Assembly (NCBI GenBank): GCA_023416275.1
Contig: JAEZIB010000069.1
Span: 1-11,828, forward strand
Direction: 5' to 3'
Length of the DNA: 11,828 bases
Origin: Bacillota bacterium
Lineage (GTDB): Bacteria; Bacillota; Clostridia; Acetivibrionales; DSM-1351
This document shows positions 6,518 to 11,828 of the stretch, piece by piece. The translations under genes and the position numbers were made by a program. The notes under the pieces were generated by a model. The model worked only from the letters and a program-made list of their open reading frames with translations, made no database searches and had not been told where the DNA came from. Numbering within the stretch: the first letter of the stretch is position 1; every line of letters begins with the position of its first letter.

Positions 6518-8275
6518 TTATCTTGACTTTAAAGCAAGTACCTTTGTTTCATCAGGTGTAACATTTATGGTTTTAAAATTTTCATATATAACCATACCTG
6601 GTTTTGCTCCACTTGGTTTTTTAACGTTTTTTACGATAGTATAGTCAACAGGAACATTGTAGGACATTTTTGCACTGCTGTGATATGCCGCTAAAATGGC
6701 TGCTTCTAACAGAGTAGAATCAGGTACATTCTGACGCTCAGTTCTGATGATTACATGAGAGCCAGGAATGTTTTTGGTATGAAGCCATATATCGTAAGCA
6801 CCAGCAATTTTTAATGTCAGTAAATCATTTTGTTTATTGTTTTTCCCGACTAAAATTTGGAAGCCATCAATTGAAGTGAATTCTAAAGGTGAAGATGGCT
6901 TGTCTAATTTTTTTTTGGTATTTCTGACAGAGGACCTCATATTGCCTTGATCTATAAGCTCTTGTCGAATTTCATCAATTTCCTGCTTCGTACTGCAGTT
7001 ATCCAGCATGGCTTTAACACTCTCAAAATACTGGAGTTCAGAAAGCGCATCTCGAAGCTGCTCTGTTACATTTACATGAGTACTTTTAGCCTTGGAATAC
7101 TGTTTGAAATATCTTTGAGCATTATCCTGAGCTGACCTGTATTCATTTAACGGGATTTCTATATATTCCTCATTTTCGCTATAATAGTTTAATACTTTTA
7201 CTGAGTTTGCTCCATTTGGAATGCAGTAAATATTTGCAGTAATCAGCTCGCCATACAGCTTTAACTTTTCTCTATCAGCCACATCTCTCAGTGTATCTGT
7301 AAAAATGGAGACCTTTTTCTCTAAACGATCTATACCATTTTTTACAATTTTGACTACATCGCCTTTTTTTTGCCCAAGTCTTTCAGAGGTATCCCTACGA
7401 GCATAAAAATCGTCAAGAGCAGATGAAAGAAGGTCATATTGCTGAATATACTCATATTGTGATGGCATGAAGCAGTAGAAATCAATTGGATGCAAACCGT
7501 TTTTATCCTGATAAATAATGCAAGGCTTAAAGTCATTATTTTTTATTTTATCTATATAATTACTTAGTGCAGAAATAATATTTACTTTATCTGTATTAAG
7601 CAATTCAGACAATGGAGTTTTTGGATTAACACCTGCGTTAGCACAAATATCTCTGCAGGTATAAGGACTAAACCCTTTAATGGAGTTTAAAAGTAAGCTT
7701 TCGACATTTTTTGCAGCAGTGACATCGCTTTCCAATAGAGTAGAGGGCGATATGTTTTCAGGTTGTTGCTTGTCCTGTGCAGGAGGTAGAAAATATTGTC
7801 TTGCAGGCATAATTTCTCTTACACTGCTGATATCACTATCAATATGCTTTACAGCATCAATTATTTTATCTTCGCTGTTTAGCAGAATAATGTTACTGTA
7901 CTTACCCATAATTTCTATAACTACTCTTTTAACAGATAAATCACCAAGTTCGTTAACTGATTCAACATTTATTGAAATAACTCTTTCATAATCATGGAAG
8001 CTAATATTAAGTAATTTTCCGCCAGAAATATGCTTTCGCATAAGCATACAAAATACAGGCGGAGTCTGAGGATTTTCTTTTTGAGCAGAGGTTATGTGAA
8101 GGCGAGGATAGCTAGCGTTTGCGCTAGCCACAAGCCTATAATTTTGACCATTTGAGCGTATTAGTAAAATAATTTCATCATTTTCGGGTTGAAAAACTTT
8201 TTCTACTCTTCCTCCTGAAAGCAAAAGGTTTAGTTCGTTTACAATACATTTAGTAACAATTCCATCGAATGGCAT
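6518..8275 (-). CDS. rqcH: RqcH (Rqc2/NEMF homologue), NFACT-family ribosome rescue factor
   Basis: A 585-residue NFACT protein, often annotated as fibronectin-binding protein FbpA. In Bacillus subtilis, RqcH binds the 50S subunit with an obstructed nascent chain and recruits tRNA-Ala to add poly-alanine tails that mark the chain for degradation. Here the N-terminal NFACT-N domain starts MPFDGIVTKCIVNEL. It carries Glu97-Arg98 (HDYERVI), at the place of the functionally required Asp-Arg pair described in B. subtilis. Two long charged helical stretches around residues 285-345 and 375-455 would form the coiled-coil arm. The NFACT-R domain (about 461-585) has the hallmark GKNNKQND (477-484), DIWLH and IPGSHV. 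AGGAG (8285-8289) is 9 nt before the ATG. The aminotransferase gene follows closely. Identification is strong. Confidence 0.95.
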   Translation of the reverse strand: MPFDGIVTKCIVNELNLLLSGGRVEKVFQPENDEIILLIRSNGQNYRLVASANASYPRLHITSAQKENPQTPPVFCMLMRKHISGGKLLNISFHDYERVISINVESVNELGDLSVKRVVIEIMGKYSNIILLNSEDKIIDAVKHIDSDISSVREIMPARQYFLPPAQDKQQPENISPSTLLESDVTAAKNVESLLLNSIKGFSPYTCRDICANAGVNPKTPLSELLNTDKVNIISALSNYIDKIKNNDFKPCIIYQDKNGLHPIDFYCFMPSQYEYIQQYDLLSSALDDFYARRDTSERLGQKKGDVVKIVKNGIDRLEKKVSIFTDTLRDVADREKLKLYGELITANIYCIPNGANSVKVLNYYSENEEYIEIPLNEYRSAQDNAQRYFKQYSKAKSTHVNVTEQLRDALSELQYFESVKAMLDNCSTKQEIDEIRQELIDQGNMRSSVRNTKKKLDKPSSPLEFTSIDGFQILVGKNNKQNDLLTLKIAGAYDIWLHTKNIPGSHVIIRTERQNVPDSTLLEAAILAAYHSSAKMSYNVPVDYTIVKNVKKPSGAKPGMVIYENFKTINVTPDETKVLALKSR

Positions 8276-8329
8276 TCTTTTGAGCTCCTATTATACTATT
8301 TGTTTCTAACTTCAAACTTAACTAAAATA

Positions 8330-8394
8330 TCAATTTTCGCATAAAAAGTCTATATGCTCAAGCTTGTTAATAGTTTTTAACAAAGTAAACTAAC
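8330..8394. repeat. Intergenic repeat element, copy 1 (rqcH leader)
   Basis: This stretch aligns with 10959-11025 on the same strand at about 48 of 65 positions with one 2-nt gap. It includes a block with TCAA-TTTCG-AT, AAAAGTC and TATGCTCAAG, and the tail GTAAACT. In both copies the middle is different but self-complementary (GTTAA/TTAAC here, CAAT/ATTG there), pointing to a conserved hairpin. It lies in the probable leader of rqcH. Confidence 0.6.
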
Positions 8395-8446
8395 ATATTT
8401 TAAGTAATTATGAGCATTAAAATCAGTCTTTACTCTTAATATGTTG

Positions 8447-8455
8447 ATTATACCA
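8447..8455 (-). promoter_or_regulatory. Extended -10 promoter candidate for rqcH
   Basis: On the minus strand this reads TGGTATAAT, an extended -10 (TGnTATAAT), 38 nt after the Lrp gene stop. No good -35 lies upstream. Starting here would give rqcH a leader of about 165 nt that contains the repeat element. Confidence 0.35.
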
Positions 8456-8492
8456 CTATAGGCCCTAACATCCTAGTAATTTCAAAAATAAG

Positions 8493-8984
8493 TTATACTT
8501 TATCCAGTGAGTTATCTAAATCAAAGGGCAAACAGAAACTTCTCTTATCAGTACTTAGAACCATGCTAGTCTCTATTTTGTTTACTCCTGGAAATGTTAA
8601 AAGTGTATCTATTAAAAAATCTCGGCAATGGGCAAGATCATGTGCAACAATTTTTATTAAATAGTCCCAGCTTCCACTTATATTATAGCATTCGAGTATC
8701 TGAGATGTCTCTTTAATCTTTGCCAGAAAAGCATTAGTTATATCTCTGTTATGGGGAGACAAGGTTATGAAAGTAAATGCAATCACCTCATATCCCAGCA
8801 TTTTTTCATCAACTATTGCAGCGAATTTTGTGATAACGCCCATTTCTTTAAGACGTTTTGTACGGCTTAAGCAAGCAGAAGGGGATAGCCCAACCTTTTC
8901 AGCTAAATCCTTATTTGAAATTGAGGAATCGGCTTGCAATAAATCAATTAACTGTTTATCTAGTTCGTCAAATGTAATAGACAT
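8493..8984 (-). CDS. Lrp/AsnC-family transcriptional regulator
   Basis: A 163-residue regulator of the leucine-responsive/feast-famine family, which usually senses an amino acid and binds DNA as dimers or octamers. The N-terminal helix-turn-helix spans about residues 20-52 (LDKQLIDLLQADS, then DLAEKVGLSPSACLSRTKRL). The C-terminal RAM ligand-binding sandwich covers about 66-145, with the conserved GSWDYLIKI turn at Gly104. Length is normal. AGGAGG at 8990-8995 sits 5 nt before the ATG. The gene lies downstream of metY on the same strand but is separated by 386 bp holding two terminator hairpins and tandem structured repeats. Part of that leader is perfectly complementary to this gene's Shine-Dalgarno and start, which suggests RNA-level control. 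The amino acid sensed is unknown; a link to methionine or cysteine metabolism is inference from the neighbour. Confidence 0.92.
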   Translation of the reverse strand: MSITFDELDKQLIDLLQADSSISNKDLAEKVGLSPSACLSRTKRLKEMGVITKFAAIVDEKMLGYEVIAFTFITLSPHNRDITNAFLAKIKETSQILECYNISGSWDYLIKIVAHDLAHCRDFLIDTLLTFPGVNKIETSMVLSTDKRSFCLPFDLDNSLDKV

Positions 8985-9067
8985 ACTAACCTCCTATGCC
9001 GATTTCTGGCATAAAAAAATAAATTTACATTGTTGAGTGGGGAACCTCTGCTAATGAGAGGTTAGTA
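8984..9067 (-). promoter_or_regulatory. Possible Shine-Dalgarno sequestering pair in the Lrp gene leader
   Basis: In the minus-strand RNA, TACTAACCTC (complement of 9058-9067) is perfectly complementary to GAGGTTAGTA (complement of 8984-8993), which contains most of the Shine-Dalgarno and touches the start codon of the Lrp gene. The same strand can instead form a local hairpin AACCTCT/AGAGGTT (9043-9063) capped by a 9-bp outer stem (9032-9040 with 9071-9079). The two pairings exclude each other, as in translational switches. Confidence 0.5.
8990..9013 (-). promoter_or_regulatory. Hairpin and ribosome binding site of the Lrp gene
   Basis: In RNA sense the stem TATGCC-agaaatc-GGCATA (9013-8995) directly abuts AGGAGG (8995-8990). 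The same arrangement, a small GGC-closed hairpin followed by GGGAGGT, occurs in each of the two tandem units upstream but without a usable start codon. Confidence 0.6.
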
Positions 9068-9082
9068 CATCCACTCAACTGC

Positions 9083-9104
9083 AAAAACCCACTTGTGGGT
9101 TTTT
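9083..9104. terminator. Terminator hairpin in tandem unit A
   Basis: AAAAACCCA-CTTG-TGGGTTTTT is a perfect 9-bp stem with a four-base loop and five T residues on either strand. On the minus strand it stands between metY and the Lrp gene, so it would limit readthrough into the Lrp gene. Confidence 0.75.
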
Positions 9105-9107
9105 GGT

Positions 9108-9149
9108 GCTCGAAAAAGCAGTATGTTAGTACAGACTTGTTTTTCGAGC
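9108..9149 (-). other. Long-stem hairpin in unit A
   Basis: GCTCGAAAAA (9108-9117) and TTTTTCGAGC (9140-9149) pair perfectly over 10 bp. As RNA the apical part can pair further (AGTcTGT with ACAtACT, six of seven), leaving the loop ACTA. The loop side carries TACTAAC, a motif repeated elsewhere in the leader. Confidence 0.65.
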
Positions 9150-9245
9150 TGATACCTCCCAAGCCAACTCTTGGCACAAAATATTAATTACAAATAGAGT
9201 AGGATACCTCTGATAAATAGAGGTTAGTACACCAACTCAAACTGC

Positions 9246-9267
9246 AAAAACCCACTTGTGGGTTTTT
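9246..9267. terminator. Terminator hairpin in tandem unit B
   Basis: An identical copy, 163 bp away, of the AAAAACCCA-CTTG-TGGGTTTTT hairpin of unit A. It is the first terminator met after metY and probably ends the metY transcript. Confidence 0.75.
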
Positions 9268-9270
9268 GGT

Positions 9271-9312
9271 GCTCGAAAAAGCATTATGTTAGCACATACT
9301 GGTTTTTCGAGC
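9271..9312 (-). other. Long-stem hairpin in unit B
   Basis: This has the same 10-bp GCTCGAAAAA/TTTTTCGAGC stem as unit A. All four differences between the two cores fall in the apical part of this hairpin, which still forms an imperfect seven-pair helix (AGTATGT with ACATAAT) around a GCTA loop. Confidence 0.65.
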
Positions 9313-9370
9313 TGATACCTCCCAAGCCAACTCTTGGCACAAAAAATAATTTACTATTTTATTTTTCGAG

Positions 9371-10636
9371 CTATTGTAGTGCTTGACGGATATCATCAAT
9401 AATGTCTTCAACATTTTCTATACCTACTGAAAAGCGTATAAGACCAGGATCGATTCCTGCCTGTAGCAACTGTTCGTCTGACATTTGCCTATGAGTTGAG
9501 CTGGCAGGATGGAGAACCGCAGTCCTACAGTCAGCCACATGAACTACAATAGCGGCAAGCTTTAGTTTATCCATGAATTTGACAGCAGCTTCTCTGCCAC
9601 CTTTAATTTTAAAAGAAATTACACCGCTGCAGCCATCAGGAAGATATTTTTGTGCCAAATCATAGTATTTGTCACTTTTAAGAGTTGGGTAGCTTACAGA
9701 TAAAACCTTTTCACTTGAAGACAAGAAATCTGCAACTTTTTCTGCGTTCCTGCAATGGCGATCCATTCTTAAGTGTAAGGTTTCCAACCCTAAGTTTAAT
9801 AAAAAGGCATTGTTAGCAGTCATTGGTGTGCCATAGTCTCTCATAAGCTGAACTCTAGCTTTAGTAATGTATGCAGCTTTTCCGCAATCTCTAGTATAAA
9901 CCATGCCGTGATATGATTCGTCAGGTTCAGATAAACCGGGGAACTTTCCGTTATCCCAGTTAAAATTGCCAGAGTCAACTATTACTCCTCCAACGCAAAC
10001 AGCATGGCCATCCATGTATTTTGTAGTAGAATGAGTTACAATATCAGCGCCATATTCAATTGATCTTAACAAAATTGGAGTAGCAAAAGTATTGTCTACA
10101 ATTAATGGAACATTATTTTTGTGAGCTATTCGTGAGAACTTCTCTATGTCAAGAATGCTTATTTTTGGATTAGCTATTGTTTCACCGAACAAGGCCTTTG
10201 TATTTGGCAAAAATGCCTTTTGGATATCTTCTTCAGAACAGTCTTGATCAATGAAAGTAATGCTTATTCCCATTTCCTTGAATCTTTTATCGAAAAGATT
10301 AAAGGTACCTCCGTAAATGGTAGATGAAGACACAATGTGATCCCCTGCGGTACAAATATTTAAGAGGGCAATCATTGAAGCTGCTTGTCCTGATGAAGTA
10401 CAAAGTGCAGCAATACCGCCTTCTAATGCTGCAATCTTATTCTCAACACATTCTACAGTAGGATTACTGATTCTGGAATACATATGTCCAGGGACAGTCA
10501 AGTCAAATAATTGAGCAACATGCTCAGTGGAGCTATATTTATAGGTTGTGCTTTGATAAATGGGGAGGACGCGAGGTTCACCATTTCCAGGTTTGTAGCC
10601 CTCCTGCAAACACTTAGTTTCAATTTTCCATGTCAT
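9371..10636 (-). CDS. metY: O-acetylhomoserine sulfhydrylase (aminocarboxypropyltransferase)
   Basis: A 421-residue member of the Cys/Met metabolism PLP enzyme family. The closest fit is O-acetylhomoserine sulfhydrylase, which makes homocysteine from O-acetylhomoserine and sulfide (direct sulfhydrylation) in the cytosol. Visible motifs: PIYQSTTY (25-32), HMYSRISNPT (51-60) with the phosphate-binding Tyr53/Arg55 of the neighbouring subunit, SSGQAA (81-86), DNTFATP with Asp181, the THSTTKYMDGH block with PLP lysine Lys206, and SVGIEN near the end. Length fits MetY, longer than typical MetB. ATG 10636 was preferred to GTG 10645 because AAAGGGTGA (10650-10642) is then a correctly placed Shine-Dalgarno, whereas the GTG lies inside it. 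The stop codon overlaps an 11-bp TTTTTCGAGCT match to the downstream tandem repeat. A cystathionine lyase-type activity is less likely but not excluded. Confidence 0.9.
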   Translation of the reverse strand: MTWKIETKCLQEGYKPGNGEPRVLPIYQSTTYKYSSTEHVAQLFDLTVPGHMYSRISNPTVECVENKIAALEGGIAALCTSSGQAASMIALLNICTAGDHIVSSSTIYGGTFNLFDKRFKEMGISITFIDQDCSEEDIQKAFLPNTKALFGETIANPKISILDIEKFSRIAHKNNVPLIVDNTFATPILLRSIEYGADIVTHSTTKYMDGHAVCVGGVIVDSGNFNWDNGKFPGLSEPDESYHGMVYTRDCGKAAYITKARVQLMRDYGTPMTANNAFLLNLGLETLHLRMDRHCRNAEKVADFLSSSEKVLSVSYPTLKSDKYYDLAQKYLPDGCSGVISFKIKGGREAAVKFMDKLKLAAIVVHVADCRTAVLHPASSTHRQMSDEQLLQAGIDPGLIRFSVGIENVEDIIDDIRQALQ

Positions 10637-10773
10637 TTGAATCACCCTTTCAATGTAAATGATTATATTTGTTGTCTTTATATAATTTCATATTATACTA
10701 TAAAAACAAAATTGTATACTATAATGTTGTGCAATGTTAAAATATAATTTTATTAAAGGCTTATTTAGCCCGA

Positions 10774-10827
10774 AAATAAAAGTCCCAAGATTTTGTTAAA
10801 GTTGTTTCTTTATCAAAATCCTGGAAC
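10774..10827 (-). terminator. Intrinsic terminator upstream of metY
   Basis: A 20-bp stem with three non-Watson-Crick positions joins 10808-10827 to 10782-10801 around a six-base loop. On the minus strand it is followed by TTTTATTTTCG. It probably ends transcripts arriving from the hppA side, though a role as an attenuator of metY cannot be excluded. Confidence 0.6.
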
Positions 10828-10885
10828 TAATATTATAATATATCAACTTTCGCACACATTCACCATCCATGTCTCATAGTGTGCT

Positions 10886-10909
10886 AAAACCGACATCGTG
10901 TCGGTTTTT
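10886..10909. terminator. Perfect hairpin terminator, usable on either strand
   Basis: AAAACCGACA-TCG-TGTCGGTTTT is a perfect 10-bp stem with a three-base loop, extended outward by TGCT/AGCA (10882-10885 with 10911-10914). Four to five T residues follow on either strand. It lies inside the 269-bp segment bounded by inverted TCAACTTTCGCA. Confidence 0.6.
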
Positions 10910-10958
10910 CAGCAAAAAAACTTCGTTTCATCAACTAATTCATGCAATTATTTCTAAC

Positions 10959-11025
10959 TCAACTTTCGGATGAAAAGTCCAGCTATGCTCAAGTTTACCA
11001 ATGGTTTATTGTTCCGTAAACTTAC
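10959..11025. repeat. Intergenic repeat element, copy 2
   Basis: This is the partner of 8330-8394. It begins TCAACTTTCGGATGAAAAGT, continues with TATGCTCAAG, and has a perfect 8-bp hairpin AAGTTTAC/GTAAACTT (10991-10998 with 11016-11023) enclosing a CAAT/ATTG stem. Confidence 0.6.
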
Positions 11026-11236
11026 TTATAATAATATTTATTTTCATTTGATATTGCTACCACACCTTATATTACTAGACTTTAAGTAGTATATTCAACT
11101 GCGAAAGTTGATTAATATATTTTACTATTTATTTGAAAGTTCAGATTAATAGCTCAACTTAACGTTGATAAGTTCTCACACCTAAATTTTTCAACTGGGA
11201 TAGCTGAGAAATTTAGTAGTATAGCTTAATTAACCA

Positions 11237-11828
11237 TTATGAATTAATAGTGGTTTGGTTTGCTTTAGTCTTGCTGAAGCCACCCTTTTTTGAATATAGT
11301 ATTGCGCCAATAATTAAAGCGGCACAAATAGCAAGTGTAGCAATCATACCAGTATCAGTACTTTTATACTGTATTAGAATAGGAGCAGCAAGAAGTGAAA
11401 CTAGATTTATAACTTTAATCATTGGATTTAGGGCTGGACCTGCTGTATCCTTTAGGGGATCACCAACAGTGTCTCCAACAACTGCTGCTTTATGGCAATC
11501 AGAACCCTTTCCGCCATGAGCACCATCTTCGATAGTTTTCTTTGCATTATCCCAAGCTCCTCCCGAGGTAGCCATAAATACTGCCAGCAATTGACCTGAA
11601 ACAATAACTCCGCCTAGTAAGCCCCCTAATGCTTCAACACCTAATAATATGCCGACAATTAATGGGGCTACAACAGATATTACTGCCAAAGGTAATAATT
11701 CTCTCTGGGCAGCAACTGTACAGATATCAACAGCATTCTGATAGTCAGGCTTAACTTTTCCTTCAAGCAATCCTGGTAATCTAAATTGCCTGCGCACTTC
11801 ATTAACAATAAGAGAGGCTGCCCTAGTT
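11237..11828 (-). CDS. hppA: Membrane-bound proton- or sodium-pumping pyrophosphatase, C-terminal part
   Basis: The frame is open to the right edge (first full codons read TRAASLIVNEVRRQF), so the start lies outside and the internal GTG near 11797 is not a start. The 196 residues seen are roughly the last quarter to third of a protein usually near 700 residues. This integral membrane enzyme couples pyrophosphate hydrolysis to H+ or Na+ transport. Diagnostic residues are in the acidic, lysine-rich active-site block: GGAWDNAKK, then HKAAVVGDTVGDPLKDTAGPALNP split by a short loop, with the aspartates and lysines that bind Mg-pyrophosphate. Hydrophobic stretches before and after are membrane helices, and the tail is short and basic. 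The residues deciding potassium dependence and ion choice lie upstream, so these cannot be called. Confidence 0.95.
   Translation of the reverse strand, partial: TRAASLIVNEVRRQFRLPGLLEGKVKPDYQNAVDICTVAAQRELLPLAVISVVAPLIVGILLGVEALGGLLGGVIVSGQLLAVFMATSGGAWDNAKKTIEDGAHGGKGSDCHKAAVVGDTVGDPLKDTAGPALNPMIKVINLVSLLAAPILIQYKSTDTGMIATLAICAALIIGAILYSKKGGFSKTKANQTTINS

Larger units (their letters stand above)
9014..9339 (-). repeat. Two tandem 163-bp structured repeat units
   Basis: The units are 9014-9176 and 9177-9339. The core of about 102 nt (9078-9179 against 9241-9342) differs at only four positions; the remainder is looser but keeps its stems. In RNA order each unit has: hairpin GCCAA-gag-TTGGC; TTGGGAGGTATCA, like a Shine-Dalgarno without a start codon; a hairpin with 10-bp stem GCTCGAAAAA/TTTTTCGAGC; an intrinsic terminator; and a hairpin ACCTCT-(7 nt)-AGAGGT inside a GAGT/ACTC stem. 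No open reading frame of note lies inside. I do not recognise the element as a known riboswitch, T-box or insertion sequence. Confidence 0.85.
10843..11111. repeat. Segment bounded by inverted TCAACTTTCGCA
   Basis: TCAACTTTCGCA (10843-10854) and TGCGAAAGTTGA (11100-11111) are perfect 12-bp inverted ends, with AT-rich flanks that also mirror partly (ATATA on the left, TTAATATA on the right). The 269-bp interior has no reading frame and contains one perfect hairpin and repeat copy 2. The size and ends resemble a miniature element or a large RNA fold; no target-site duplication was established. Confidence 0.45.
10637..11236. other. Gene-free region between hppA and metY
   Basis: About 600 bp with no supportable gene. 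From left to right it has AT-rich sequence with a TATAAT on the minus strand (10692-10697), 45-50 nt before the metY ribosome site but without a clear -35; a small GGCT/AGCC hairpin (10758-10770); a long terminator-like hairpin (10782-10827); a perfect hairpin (10886-10908); members of the TCAACTTTCG repeat family; and an inverted pair CTAAATTT/AAATTTAG (11182-11216). I looked for SAM riboswitch and T-box signatures, natural for a metY leader, and saw none. Confidence 0.5.

Noticed and set aside
7680..7991. Plus-strand 103-codon frame inside rqcH
   Set aside because: It lies wholly opposite a well-supported coding region and has no family features; the leucine- and serine-rich composition is typical of an antisense shadow.
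8290..8295. TATAAT on the minus strand as the rqcH promoter
   Set aside because: It directly abuts the rqcH Shine-Dalgarno, so transcripts would start at or after the ribosome site. The extended -10 at 8447-8455 is more plausible.
9014..9339. CRISPR array or insertion sequence
   Set aside because: There are only two long units with no short regular spacers, no cas genes, no transposase frame and no terminal inverted repeats at the unit ends.
10637..10645. GTG 10645 as the start of metY
   Set aside because: It lies within the AAAGGGTGA ribosome site that correctly serves ATG 10636.
10637..10870. SAM riboswitch or T-box in front of metY
   Set aside because: I looked for the SAM-I core pattern and for the T-box AGGGTGG-type sequence on the minus strand and saw neither; only a terminator-like hairpin is evident.

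Overview
The window is AT-rich and its genes start behind strong AGGAGG-type ribosome binding sites, with occasional GTG starts. It also carries a bacterial RqcH, a membrane pyrophosphatase, and a heterodimeric ABC exporter of a type common in low-GC Gram-positives. Together these suggest a Firmicute, most likely a member of the Clostridia; no marker here fixes the genus.

Left part, plus strand. The window opens in the last 72 codons of a DUF362-type protein, closed by a convincing intrinsic terminator (256-313). A separate transcription unit follows: a near-consensus promoter (331-359), a palindrome sitting on the predicted transcription start, a leader of about 260 nt, a MarR-family repressor, and two overlapping ABC half-transporter genes. 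The exporter is an asymmetric heterodimer. The first subunit has a degenerate ATPase site (Walker A Gly to Ser, catalytic Glu to Asp, H-loop His to Gln) and the second carries the intact catalytic residues. This looks like a self-regulated drug or metabolite efflux cassette. It ends in a 512-bp gene-poor stretch with a 13-bp stem terminator at the convergent junction.

Right part, minus strand. Read in transcription order: the C-terminal part of a membrane pyrophosphatase (hppA) running in from the right edge, a 590-bp gene-free region with several hairpins and repeats, an O-acetylhomoserine sulfhydrylase (metY-like), an Lrp/AsnC-type regulator, RqcH (the Rqc2/NFACT ribosome rescue factor), and a class I/II PLP aminotransferase. 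RqcH and the aminotransferase are 51 bp apart and probably cotranscribed. metY and the Lrp gene suggest a sulfur amino acid or amino acid sensing theme, but no direct regulatory link can be proved from sequence.

The most unusual part is the 386-bp gap between metY and the Lrp gene. It holds two tandem 163-bp units whose 102-nt cores differ at only four positions. Each unit carries, in RNA order, a small hairpin followed by a GGGAGGT Shine-Dalgarno-like sequence, a hairpin with a 10-bp GCTCGAAAAA stem, an intrinsic-terminator hairpin, and a hairpin with an ACCTCT/AGAGGT stem. The hairpin plus GGAGGT part occurs a third time as the real ribosome binding site of the Lrp gene. A 10-nt stretch of the nearest unit is perfectly complementary to the Lrp Shine-Dalgarno and start region, and the same bases are also used by the local hairpin. 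This is the layout expected of a cis-acting RNA switch, and I do not recognise it as a known class. A second family of intergenic repeats, built around TCAACTTTCGCA, recurs in three separate gaps (5161-5264, 8330-8394, 10843-11111).
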